Assembly: GCA_003149935.1 (NCBI GenBank)
Contig: QAMH01000004.1
Location: 1 to 64,000, forward strand
Length of the DNA: 64,000 nucleotides
From: Coriobacteriia bacterium
GTDB lineage: Bacteria > Actinomycetota > Coriobacteriia > Coriobacteriales > QAMH01
Direction: 5' to 3'
Each line of letters opens with the position of its first letter. Within the stretch, counting starts at the first letter, position 1. The notes under the pieces are model-generated. The model did not search any database, was not told the DNA's origin, and saw only the letters and a list, made by a program, of their open reading frames with translations. Positions 32,838 through 41,236 of this stretch are shown piece after piece. The translations under genes were made by a program, and so were the position numbers.

Positions 32838-34100
32838 GTGTCGGGTGCAAAACGGGAACATATAAAACAACGGCTGTGGACGGGTGATTTTACACTCATG
32901 CTCGCCATTGCGTTTTGCGCGTTCGTCTCCTGTCAGGCCCTCAACAACGGTACGCCGCTCTACATCACGCGCATCGGGGGCTCGACGGGCTTTGCCGGCA
33001 TGCTCATTCTCGACTTCTCGATCGCTGCGGCCATTGCGCGCCTGTTCGCTGGCCGCATCATCGACCGTATGGGACGCAAGCGCATCATGGTCGTTGGCGC
33101 GCTTTTGCTCATCGCGGGCTCGGCGCTTGCCATTCCGCTGCCCGGCTTTTATCCGCAAATCGTGCTGCGCGCGCTGCAGGGTATCGGCTTTGCCTGCGTG
33201 ACGACGGCGAGCGCGACGGCAGCTGCCGACGTTCTGCCTTGCGAGCGGTTGGGTGAGGGCATCGGCTATTACGCCCTCGGGCAATCGCTTGGCATGGCGT
33301 TTGGTCCGGCCTTCGGTATATTTCTTTGCTCGCTCGTCTTTACCGAGAGCCTGTTTGTCGGCGTTGCCGGCGTGGGTGCAGTGCTTCTCATCCTTGTCAT
33401 GTGCTGCAACTACGAGAAGCACGTCGAGCGCCTGCCCGAGACCTCGGAGTATCGTGTGCTCGAGGAACGTCGTCGCCGTCTTGCCGAAGAGGCGGACATC
33501 GGGGCCATCGAGGAGGAGGTCGAGGACGCGGATCGCTACCGCGGACTCGCGGCGCTTTTCGAGAAGCGCGCGCTCGTCGGCGCCTTGCCGATGATCGTCA
33601 TCTGCCTCGGATTTGCGATTCCCGTAAGCTACACCGCACTCTATGCCCAATCACTGGGGCTTTCGAATGCCGGCATGTTCTTCTTCGTGGGTGCCATTGC
33701 GATGACGGCTTCGCGTTTTTTGGGTGGCCGTCTGCTCGACGTCATGCCACCACGCGTTCTCTTCCTGTTGACGAACTTGTGCGGTATCGCGATGTTTCTC
33801 GTCATGGCGTTCGTGCATGCCGAATGGATGCTCTATGTCGGAGGGTTCTTCTTCGGTGTGTCGATGGGCTTCGCGTTCCCGCTGCTCAACTCGATGGCGG
33901 TCAAGAACACGCCACCGGAGCGTTGGGGCGCGGCCAATGCCATGTTTCTCCTCGCCAATGACATGGGTATCGGGCTGGGAGCATCGCTGTGGGGATTCGT
34001 CGCCGATTCCGTCGGGTTTCTTCCCGTCATGCTTGGCGGTGCGGCGATGTTCGCCATCGGCTATGCCATCGCGCTCATCGTGTTTCCGCGAAAAAAATAG
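32838..34100 (+). CDS. MFS transporter (12 TM)
   Basis: 420 aa from GTG 32838 after GGGGGAGG. About 12 helices; GRIIDRMGRKRIMVVGALLL after TM2 is the MFS loop motif. A charged central loop (residues about 200-240, EERRRRLAEEADIGAIEEEVED) separates the halves. LLTNLCGIAMF and NTPPERWGAANAMFLLANDMGIGLG are seen in the second half. Substrate unknown; nearest to small-molecule efflux families. Its stop lies two bases from the end of the convergent DASS gene. Confidence 0.85.
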   Translation: MSGAKREHIKQRLWTGDFTLMLAIAFCAFVSCQALNNGTPLYITRIGGSTGFAGMLILDFSIAAAIARLFAGRIIDRMGRKRIMVVGALLLIAGSALAIPLPGFYPQIVLRALQGIGFACVTTASATAAADVLPCERLGEGIGYYALGQSLGMAFGPAFGIFLCSLVFTESLFVGVAGVGAVLLILVMCCNYEKHVERLPETSEYRVLEERRRRLAEEADIGAIEEEVEDADRYRGLAALFEKRALVGALPMIVICLGFAIPVSYTALYAQSLGLSNAGMFFFVGAIAMTASRFLGGRLLDVMPPRVLFLLTNLCGIAMFLVMAFVHAEWMLYVGGFFFGVSMGFAFPLLNSMAVKNTPPERWGAANAMFLLANDMGIGLGASLWGFVADSVGFLPVMLGGAAMFAIGYAIALIVFPRKK

Positions 34101-34102
34101 CG

Positions 34103-35557
34103 CTAGAACAAGCCCATCATTTGCCAGAACGGTACGGCGATGAGCAGGCAGACGATGGCGATGGCGGTGTAGAGGATGCAATATTCGGCAAGTTTGGAGT
34201 TCTTCGCCATCTTCCCGTCGACGCTGTAGAAAGCCGCCAGATACACGGGATTCTGATATTGCACGAACCAAACGTTGATGACCGTGTAGCTTGCCATGCC
34301 TATGACCCAGGGATTGATGTCGAGCGTAATCGCAATGGGAATGACAAAGGCGAGGAAGATGTTGATGAAAGCGGTTTGGGAGACGATGAGGAAGCGCGCC
34401 GCGATCGTGATCAAGGCGATGCCGACGACGAGCATGTAGGGATTGTCCGCAAGTGCCATGACGAGGGGCGTGAACTCGGCGACGATCCACTCGGTAATGC
34501 CAGCTTGGGCAAAGACATCGCCCAGACCGAGCACGACGCCAATGAAAATGAGCGACTCCCAGCCCACGCCTGGCCCGAAGTTTTTCTTGTTGATGATGCC
34601 GCAGGCCGTCATCGCGACGAGTGCGCCGACGGCCGGAATCCAGGCGGCCATGCCGTGAAGGCTCTGGGTGACCCAAAGCGCAACGGTCACGGTCGTGATG
34701 ATGGCCATGCGACGCTCGTCGAGGCTCATGCGGCCCAGCTCGCGACGCTTGGCCATGAGCTCGTCTTCGCTCGGCTCGGATGCGGCTTCGGAGTCAGGCT
34801 CGGAATCGACGGTTGCATCTTTGCGTCGCGGACGGTAGATCAGGGCCAGGGCCATGAGGTTGAGCACAACCATGGGGACGAACCAGGGAAGCGCGCTTAC
34901 GAACCAGTGGACAAAATCGAACTGCGCTTGGACCTGGGCTGGATAGATTGCAAGGAGGGTATAGCCAACGATTGAGGAGCTGATGAAAGCAGGCGCGGCG
35001 GTCTGAACGCCGGTGAACATGGCGAGGAACAGGCCTGTCGCCTGCCGGCCCTGACGGCGGTAGCCGCGCAGGTCGCCCACCTCCATGGCTAGCGGCGCGA
35101 GCAGCGAGGCCTTGGCGGCCATGGACGGGATGAGCGGACCGAGAATCGTTCCGCAGGCGAAAAAGCCGATGACCTGAGCGGTGAATGACGAGGGAAAGCG
35201 GCTCACGATGGCGAGCGCCATGCGCTCGAGCAAGCCGGTCTCCTTCATTCCGAGGCCGATGGAAAACGCTCCGACGAGCAGCCACCAGATGGGGTTGGAG
35301 AAGAACGAGAAGCCCGATGTCGCCGGTATCTGGCCGATGAGCGCGAAGAGCGCCACCATGATGAGTGCCGTGGCGAACTCGGGCAGAACTGCGCAGATCC
35401 ACCAGACGATAGCGCCCGCGAGGATAGCGAGCACGAAGCATCCCTGCTCGCCGAGCCCTTCAGGGCGAAAGAGGATCGCCATGAGCACGGTGACGATGAC
35501 ACCGGCGATGGCACCGACGATGCGCTTGATGCGTTGCCTGCGAGCTGCCTTGTCCAC
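34103..35557 (-). CDS. SLC13/DASS-type anion transporter
   Basis: 484 aa with a dozen hydrophobic helices. ALIMVALFALIGQIPATSGFSFFSNPIWWLLVGAF in the first half and the second-half SQTAFINIFLAFVIPIAI and IGMASYTVINVWF fit the divalent anion:Na+ symporter family (dicarboxylates, sulfate). An acidic loop DSEPDSEAASEPSEDE splits the halves. Monocistronic. Confidence 0.8.
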   Translation of the reverse strand: MDKAARRQRIKRIVGAIAGVIVTVLMAILFRPEGLGEQGCFVLAILAGAIVWWICAVLPEFATALIMVALFALIGQIPATSGFSFFSNPIWWLLVGAFSIGLGMKETGLLERMALAIVSRFPSSFTAQVIGFFACGTILGPLIPSMAAKASLLAPLAMEVGDLRGYRRQGRQATGLFLAMFTGVQTAAPAFISSSIVGYTLLAIYPAQVQAQFDFVHWFVSALPWFVPMVVLNLMALALIYRPRRKDATVDSEPDSEAASEPSEDELMAKRRELGRMSLDERRMAIITTVTVALWVTQSLHGMAAWIPAVGALVAMTACGIINKKNFGPGVGWESLIFIGVVLGLGDVFAQAGITEWIVAEFTPLVMALADNPYMLVVGIALITIAARFLIVSQTAFINIFLAFVIPIAITLDINPWVIGMASYTVINVWFVQYQNPVYLAAFYSVDGKMAKNSKLAEYCILYTAIAIVCLLIAVPFWQMMGLF

Positions 35558-35717
35558 GTCTCCCTGTGCTTTCCCGATTGACCTGATTGGCTACAGAATA
35601 GCTCTCTTGGGTATTTGATACCAACATGGCACCAAAGTCGAATTTCGCTGGGGTAATATGGCTCGTTGCAGGAGCCGCCATGCGGGCGGTGTGAAACGCG
35701 AGACATGAGGGACATAC

Positions 35718-36515
35718 GTGGGACTTCTCATCACATTTGTGCTCGGCATCTTCGTGTTGCTGGGTGCGGCCATTGCGGGTTTTGCCAAAAACGAGCATCG
35801 TGTGAGCGAGCTCTCGGTCGCAGTCGCCCTCGGCGCCATCGTCATGCTGCTCGTCCTCGACCTCTTGCCCGAGACCTTCGAGGGCGTCGAGCACATCGGC
35901 TGGGTCCTCACGCTCGTCGCCGTCATCGTGGGCTTCGCGGTCCTGGCGCTGCTCGACCGCTTTTTGCCGGATTCCGACCACGGCAAGCATGGAGCCCACG
36001 GTCATGTCGAGGACGACGATACGTATGACCATGCTCATACGCCCGTGGTTTCCGGGCATCCACATGGCAGTGCGCTCCACGTGAGCGTTGCCGTGGTGAT
36101 TGCCCTCACGGTCCACAACATCATCGAGGGCATGTCCGTGTATGGCGTGGCGACGCAGTCCGTCACGGCGGCATTTTTGCTCGCCTTTGGCATCGGCATC
36201 CATAACATGCCCATGGGCATGATCATCTACTCCGGCGTGCGCGACCAGTCCCTTGGCCGACGCGTCGTCATCCTGGCGATTGCCGCGCTGTCCACCTTCC
36301 TGGGCGGCCTTGTCATGTTCATGCTCGGCACAGCCGTAGACGACCACATCGTGCACTTCATGATTGCGCTCACGGTCGGCTTGCTGCTCTACATCGTCAT
36401 CTGCGAGCTCGTCCCGCATGCAATCAGGACGGACAACGCCAAGCTCACGATTGCCGGCCTGCTCGTCGGCGCCGGCGTCGTGCTTCTTGGCGTCACGCTC
36501 GCCGGCATGGCCTAG
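35718..36515 (+). CDS. ZIP-family metal transporter
   Basis: 265 aa, GTG start. About eight helices with a His-rich loop (HGKHGAHGHVEDDDTYDHAHT) after TM3. The metal-site motifs are VHNIIEGM in TM4 and IHNMPMGMI in TM5, typical of zinc importers (ZupT-like). The last 23 bases overlap the convergent birA gene. Confidence 0.9.
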   Translation: MGLLITFVLGIFVLLGAAIAGFAKNEHRVSELSVAVALGAIVMLLVLDLLPETFEGVEHIGWVLTLVAVIVGFAVLALLDRFLPDSDHGKHGAHGHVEDDDTYDHAHTPVVSGHPHGSALHVSVAVVIALTVHNIIEGMSVYGVATQSVTAAFLLAFGIGIHNMPMGMIIYSGVRDQSLGRRVVILAIAALSTFLGGLVMFMLGTAVDDHIVHFMIALTVGLLLYIVICELVPHAIRTDNAKLTIAGLLVGAGVVLLGVTLAGMA

Positions 36516-37500
36516 GGGCAGGGGCGAGCTGGCTCGAGGGAATGTGTACCTCGCCGCTTGCAAGCGCACGTTCCTCGCCGTTATCGAGTCGCACCCGCAG
36601 AGAGAAATCGTCATCGACTCCGATGACGAGTGCCTCGAAAACCTCGTTTCCCCGGTAGACCTCGACGCGCTTACCATCGAGAATCGAGCGCGCACGGTAG
36701 GCGGCAAGGTGCGGGAGCGCCCCGACGCCTTCATAGCCAGCCATGAGGCGATTGACCGTGTCGGCGACGATGCGGCATCGCAGATCATTCGCATCGGTGC
36801 AATCACTGGTAAGGGCGCCGACGATGTCATCCTCAAAGCCATCCGGAGGCTCGACGACGTTCACGCCGATGCCCACCACGACGTAGGCGACGGTCTGGGT
36901 CTCGGCATCGAAGCTTGCCTCGCTCAAGATGCCGCTTACCTTGCGACCATCGACGAACACATCGTTGACCCACTTGATTTGGGCATGCTTGCTCGTGTTC
37001 TCGTCGATGGCGTCAGCCAGACAGCAGGCGGCGAAGCTCGTGATGAGCGCGACATCCTCGACTGCGAAACGCGGGCGCAAAACGAGCGTAAAGTACACGC
37101 CCGTGTCCTGTGGCGAAAAGAAGGAACGGCCCTGTCGCCCGCGGCCGGCGCTCTGGGAGTTCGCGACGACGAGAGTGCCCTGCGGGGCGCCTTCTTCCGC
37201 GAGCTGCTTGGCGACCGTATTGGTTGACGAGACGCAGTCGTGGAAGTCGATGATGATTTGTGGGTCGTCGATGAGCCGCGCAATGCTCGCGGCGTCAAAG
37301 GTGCTCGGGGATGCGATGAGACGATGTCCGCGCTTCGTGACGCTTTCGATCTCGAATCCGTCGTTGCGCAGCGCCTTGACGGCTTTCCAGACACTATTGC
37401 GCGAGACACCCAGCTCCTCGGCGATATGCGCGCCTGAGATAAAGGCGCCGGGGCTCCTCTCGAGAAGCTCGCGGACGCGGTCTTTTGTGGTTCTCTGCAT
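36493..37500 (-). CDS. birA: Biotin-protein ligase / biotin operon repressor
   Basis: 335 aa. N-terminal winged HTH (FISGAHIAEELGVSRNSVWKAVKAL), central ligase domain with GRGRQGRSFFSP, the SSTN motif (DCVSSTNT) and KWVNDVFVDGRKVSGILSEA, and a C-terminal SH3-like domain. The HTH makes it a class II BirA able to repress biotin genes. It lies 12 bases behind bioY and shares its promoter, which carries a matching operator, so it is autoregulated. Confidence 0.95.
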   Translation of the reverse strand: MQRTTKDRVRELLERSPGAFISGAHIAEELGVSRNSVWKAVKALRNDGFEIESVTKRGHRLIASPSTFDAASIARLIDDPQIIIDFHDCVSSTNTVAKQLAEEGAPQGTLVVANSQSAGRGRQGRSFFSPQDTGVYFTLVLRPRFAVEDVALITSFAACCLADAIDENTSKHAQIKWVNDVFVDGRKVSGILSEASFDAETQTVAYVVVGIGVNVVEPPDGFEDDIVGALTSDCTDANDLRCRIVADTVNRLMAGYEGVGALPHLAAYRARSILDGKRVEVYRGNEVFEALVIGVDDDFSLRVRLDNGEERALASGEVHIPSSQLAPAPRPCRRA

Positions 37501-37512
37501 GCATGCAGGATA

Positions 37513-38061
37513 TCATGCCCGCTGCCACCCGACTGCTGGGCGTACGGCAGCGGCTACGGCAATGGCGAGCACGCCTTTGGCGCAGTCGATGATGATGAAG
37601 GGCGCGTCTGCCACGAGAAAGGCCGAAAGCGGATCGCTCTGGGTAACCATCATGAACCAAAGCCAGCCCAGGATATCGGCGATGACGATGATGCAAGCGG
37701 CGGCAATGCCATCGCAGATGACCTGGCGCACGCCGCGACGTTCGAGCGTGCGACGGACAAGACTCGCAATCGTGACCGCGATGGGGTAGCTCACGAGGAA
37801 GCCGCCCGTGGGACCGAGGAACTTGCCGAACCCACCCGTCATGCTCGAGAACACGGGCAATCCGACAGCGCCCATGAGCAAATAGATGCCGCAGGTTGCC
37901 GCTGCCTGACCGGGTGTGAGCAGCAACGAGATGAGAATGATGACGGCGGTCTGCAACGTGAAGGGAACCGGACCGAGCGGGATGGTGAAGAGGCAGGAGA
38001 CGACGAGGAGAGCGATAAGCAGCCCGCAGGTCACGATGGTTCTTGTTGATGGTCTTGTCAT
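37513..38061 (-). CDS. bioY: Biotin transporter BioY (S component)
   Basis: 182 aa with six helices. FTLQTAVIILISLLLTPGQA and the GGFGKFLGPTGGFLVSYP stretch are the BioY signature. Works with an ECF module encoded elsewhere, or alone. First gene of a bioY-birA operon. No bio synthesis genes in the window, so the cell may be a biotin scavenger. RBS AAAGGA. Confidence 0.95.
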   Translation of the reverse strand: MTRPSTRTIVTCGLLIALLVVSCLFTIPLGPVPFTLQTAVIILISLLLTPGQAAATCGIYLLMGAVGLPVFSSMTGGFGKFLGPTGGFLVSYPIAVTIASLVRRTLERRGVRQVICDGIAAACIIVIADILGWLWFMMVTQSDPLSAFLVADAPFIIIDCAKGVLAIAVAAAVRPAVGWQRA

Positions 38062-38081
38062 GGATGTCGTCCTTTTGTCGA

Positions 38082-38121
38082 ATTGTCACCCAATAATGCA
38101 CTAACGGGTGACAATCGTCAA
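38082..38121 (-). promoter_or_regulatory. BirA operator overlapping the bioY-birA promoter
   Basis: ATTGTCACCC (38082-38091) and GGGTGACAAT (38106-38115) are perfect inverted halves 14 bp apart, the known layout of BirA sites. On the minus strand TTGACG (38116-38121), a 17-bp spacer and CATTAT (38093-38098) form a promoter. The operator covers the spacer and -10 box, so bound BirA-biotinyl-AMP would block transcription. Confidence 0.8.
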
Positions 38122-38125
38122 ATGC

Positions 38126-38205
38126 GGAATGAGACACATTGGACAGGTACGTCTGTCTCACTGCATGCAGTGAGACAGACGTACCTGTCCAATGTGTCTC
38201 ATTCC
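38126..38205. repeat. 80-bp perfect palindrome
   Basis: Bases 38126-38165 and 38166-38205 are perfect reverse complements with no loop. The core GAGACACATTGGACAGGTAC, then TCTGTCTCA, is shared with 27561-27650. It lies between the divergent bioY and azlC genes, five bases past the BirA promoter's -35 box. Confidence 0.9.
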
Positions 38206-38230
38206 CCAAACTGCTATCATCGTGAGTTCT

Positions 38231-38923
38231 ATGAACAGAAGCGTTTTCACAGACGGACTCAAGGCCGCATTGCCCATCATGGCGGGTTACATCGTGCTCG
38301 GTCTTCCCTGCGGCCTGCTGTGCCAGCAAGCGGGGATGGACTGGGTCATGGTTCTCATCATGTGCGTCATTTTCTATTCCGGTGCCGGTCAGTACATGAT
38401 TCCCAACATGTGGCTTGCGGGCAATCCGCTGCTTTCGATCATCCTGAGCGTGTCGCTCGTGAACACGCGCCAGATGCTCTACGGCGCCTCGCTGTCGCGG
38501 TATTGCGAATCGGCGAGCAAGCGCCTGGCCTTCCTCTTCGGCGCGACGGTCACCGACGAGTCCTTCGGCGTCAATCTCGCGCGCTTCGAGAACGGCGGCT
38601 GGGACGTGAAGCGCGCCACGGTCGTCAACCTGTGTAGCCAATCGTCGTGGGCGTTTGCCTGCGTCATGGGCGCGCTTATCGGCAACCTCGTGTCGGTGCC
38701 GACCGCCATTGCGTCGTTTGCCATGACCTCGATCTTCATCTGCCTGCTGTGCATGCAGAAGATCACGGCGACGAACCTCATCACCGTCGGCGTGGCGGTT
38801 CTGGGCGTCTTGCTGTGCAAGCTCACGGGGCTTTCCGGACCTGCGATCTTGCTCGGTGCGCTGGCGGGCATGTTTGCCGGCTATATCCATGCGACGATCA
38901 CGAAGCCGGGTGAGCGCGCATGA
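38231..38923 (+). CDS. azlC: AzlC-family branched-chain amino acid exporter, large subunit
   Basis: 230 aa, AzlC family: GLKAALPIMAGYIVLGLPCGLL, SGAGQYMIPNMWLAG, LSVSLVNTRQMLYGASLS and the ATVTDESFGV motif. Seven or eight helices. Forms an exporter with AzlD, whose gene overlaps by ATGA. The RBS is weak; the gene follows the 80-bp palindrome, so translation initiation may be affected by that structure. Confidence 0.9.
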   Translation: MNRSVFTDGLKAALPIMAGYIVLGLPCGLLCQQAGMDWVMVLIMCVIFYSGAGQYMIPNMWLAGNPLLSIILSVSLVNTRQMLYGASLSRYCESASKRLAFLFGATVTDESFGVNLARFENGGWDVKRATVVNLCSQSSWAFACVMGALIGNLVSVPTAIASFAMTSIFICLLCMQKITATNLITVGVAVLGVLLCKLTGLSGPAILLGALAGMFAGYIHATITKPGERA

Positions 38924-39243
38924 ACTGGTTCGACTTCGCCATCATCACGGCATCGGTCGCGCTCACGATGCTTGCCTGCCGCGTGATCCCGGTGTTTGCG
39001 CTCAAGGGTCGCACCCTACCATCCAACGCGGTGCGGCTGCTCAACCTCATCCCGCCCGCGGCCTTCGCGGCGCTCGTCGCCAACGACCTCATCGTGCTCG
39101 ACAGCTGGGCGACGGGACCTTGGCCGGCGATGATCCCGTGGATTTCCGCGACGCTCGTGTTCGTGGTCGGCTACAAGACGAAGTCGCTCGTCTGGTGTAT
39201 TGTCGTGGGTGTCGTCTCCTACGCGCTGCTCATGCTCCTCTAA
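38920..39243 (+). CDS. azlD: AzlD-family small subunit
   Basis: 107 aa, four helices, with LACRVIPVFALKGRTLPSNAVRLLNLIPPAAFAALVANDL typical of AzlD. Coupled to azlC through a 4-base overlap. Confidence 0.9.
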   Translation: MNWFDFAIITASVALTMLACRVIPVFALKGRTLPSNAVRLLNLIPPAAFAALVANDLIVLDSWATGPWPAMIPWISATLVFVVGYKTKSLVWCIVVGVVSYALLMLL

Positions 39244-39266
39244 TAATCCCCATTTGACTATGATTT

Positions 39267-39308
39267 GAGACAGCGTGCCATGAGACAGCGTGCCAGGCAC
39301 GCTGTCTC
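39267..39308. repeat. GAGACAGCGTGCC half-site plus palindrome
   Basis: GAGACAGCGTGCC at 39267-39279 repeats at 39282-39294, and the latter forms a palindrome with GGCACGCTGTCTC (39296-39308) around one base. Same design as 1468-1546. On the plus strand it ends CTCCTTC and could also stop the azlCD transcript. Confidence 0.7.
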
Positions 39309-39418
39309 CTTCATTAACGATGCCTGAACAAAATGTGCAGAACGCGCATTATGCGAGAACAGTCCCGCGTGCCGTAGTAAAATCAACAGACTTGGTTTCT
39401 CGTAGGCACGGAGTGTGA

Positions 39419-40660
39419 ATGGCCAAAGGTAGTTCGAAAAGCACGGTTCTCAAGAATGCGCAGAGAGTCGCCGCCGCCACTTCGATGGATTCCGTCGCGA
39501 TTAACGCCGGAAAGTACGATGCGAAGAACCGTACGAAGCAGAGCGAGGTAAAGCCCGCAAAGCCTGCTTCACCCGCGCATTCCAAGAAACCTGAGAAGAA
39601 GATGAGTGCCGCGAAGAAGGCGCTCGTCGTATGCGTTGCCGCGATGGTCGTCGTTTTCGGGTGCTGCTGTTTCGCGTTTGCCTCGGTTGAGGAGACCCGT
39701 TCGCAATTCGTTCCGGAGACGACCATGCTTGATGGTCAGATTGACATATCCGGCATGACGCGCGACCAGCTGCATGAGCTCATTACCCGGCGCGTTAACA
39801 GCAATATCGGCACGACGATCACCTTGAGCGCAGGAGACGCGAGCCATTCGATCGAGATGTCGGAGATCGGCGCCATTGATATCGATGCAACGGTGGAGCA
39901 AGCCTTTGCCCCATATCGCGACAACCCCGTCGTGCGCGTCTTCGTGATGATCGGCGAGCTCGTGGGCGCAGAGCCAGAGACGCACGACGTAAACCTTGCG
40001 TGCGTGGTCGACCATGACGCGCTCGTCAACCGTGTGGCAGCAATTGCGCAGCAGACAAATACGCCTGCGAAGAGCGCCGGTTATGCTTACGACGAGGCCA
40101 CCAATGCGCTTGTAATTGCCGAGCCCATGCAGGGTGTCATGATGGACGAGGCGACGACGGTCACGCGTATCGAAAACGTGCTTGGCGCCTCTGGCAACGG
40201 TGACCCCAATCGTCTGGCCATCCAAGCCGAGGCGACGCTGAGCGAGCCAGAGCTCCAGCCCATCGGGCAGGCCATCTTCGTCGACACGCGCGGTTGCCGG
40301 GTGAGTCTCTACGAGGAAGGCGAGGTAGTCGCGACTTATCCCTGCACGCCGGGCATGTCGGGCTACGCAACGCCCAAGGGCGATTTCTTCCTCTCGTACA
40401 AGGATTCGGCGCCCACTTGGTATAACCCGCATAGTGCCTGGTCGGAGGGCATGGAGGAGACCATCGGGCCCGGTCCGTCCAACCCGCTCGGCTTGCGCGC
40501 GCTTGCCGTGAGCTGCGGAGGCGGCATCTTCCTACACGGTACGACGAATACCGGCGGTTTGGGCTCTCCAGGTAGTCACGGCTGTGTGCGCCTCTCCAAT
40601 AACAACATCGTCGAGCTATATGACCGGGTATCTACCGGCATTCCCATCATCATTCGCTAG
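39419..40660 (+). CDS. Membrane-anchored L,D-transpeptidase (YkuD)
   Basis: 413 aa. Lys/Ala-rich cytosolic N-terminus, one helix at about 67-88 (ending in FGCCCFAFAS), an extracytoplasmic region at about 100-280 resembling the peptidoglycan-binding/VanW-like spacer of such enzymes, then the YkuD catalytic domain. The catalytic motif reads HGTTNTGGLG...SHGCVRLSN with the active Cys. It forms 3-3 cross-links or anchors proteins in peptidoglycan, outside the membrane. Confidence 0.9.
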   Translation: MAKGSSKSTVLKNAQRVAAATSMDSVAINAGKYDAKNRTKQSEVKPAKPASPAHSKKPEKKMSAAKKALVVCVAAMVVVFGCCCFAFASVEETRSQFVPETTMLDGQIDISGMTRDQLHELITRRVNSNIGTTITLSAGDASHSIEMSEIGAIDIDATVEQAFAPYRDNPVVRVFVMIGELVGAEPETHDVNLACVVDHDALVNRVAAIAQQTNTPAKSAGYAYDEATNALVIAEPMQGVMMDEATTVTRIENVLGASGNGDPNRLAIQAEATLSEPELQPIGQAIFVDTRGCRVSLYEEGEVVATYPCTPGMSGYATPKGDFFLSYKDSAPTWYNPHSAWSEGMEETIGPGPSNPLGLRALAVSCGGGIFLHGTTNTGGLGSPGSHGCVRLSNNNIVELYDRVSTGIPIIIR

Positions 40661-40675
40661 ACTCAAGGAGCAACC

Positions 40676-41236
40676 ATGGAATCGACCCTGTATCTCGACC
40701 TTTCGACCGATGCGACGCGCAAGTCCATTTTCGGGCAGCTCGTCGCCGCCACGCCCGAACAGCGTCGCGGCAACATCGGCGTCGTCGTGGGTGACGAAAG
40801 CATTCCCGCCAAGGCGCAACTGCACGACCTCGCCGATGTCGAGCGCGCCATCGGCACCTCGGTGGCCAGCGACTGGACCAAGGAGGAAGCCAAACAGGTG
40901 TATCGCATCCTGGCGCACGCTGAAGCTCAGGTGCACGGTTGCGATGTGGAGCAGACGCACTTTCACGAAGTCGGCCTCGGGATGACCGTGCGCGAGATTC
41001 TGGGCGTGTGCTGCGCAATCGAACAGATCAATCCGGACAAGGTCATCGCCTCGAAGGTGCAGGTTGGCAGCGGCAAGATCGAGTGCGCCCATGGCGTGCT
41101 CGACATCCCCGCGCCGGCGACCGCGGCCATCCTCGAGCGCTACCACATACCGCTGGCTGAGCCGCGTCTCGAGGGCGAGCTATGCACGCCCACCTCGGCA
41201 GCATTCATCGCACGCTACGTAGAGGAGTACCAATGA
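40676..41236 (+). CDS. LarC-like (DUF111) fragment protein
   Basis: 186 aa. Residues about 70-180 match the middle of LarC, the nickel-pincer-cofactor insertion protein: EAQVHGCDVEQTHFHEVG, KVQVGSGKIECAHGVLDIPAPATAAIL, EGELCTPTSAAFIARY. LarC is normally over 400 aa; the C-terminal half and part of the N-terminus are missing and no larA or larB is nearby. RBS AAGGAG. Its stop overlaps the DnaK start (ATGA), so the two are coupled. Either a shortened functional form or a decaying gene; the intact frame favours the former. Confidence 0.7.
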   Translation: MESTLYLDLSTDATRKSIFGQLVAATPEQRRGNIGVVVGDESIPAKAQLHDLADVERAIGTSVASDWTKEEAKQVYRILAHAEAQVHGCDVEQTHFHEVGLGMTVREILGVCCAIEQINPDKVIASKVQVGSGKIECAHGVLDIPAPATAAILERYHIPLAEPRLEGELCTPTSAAFIARYVEEYQ

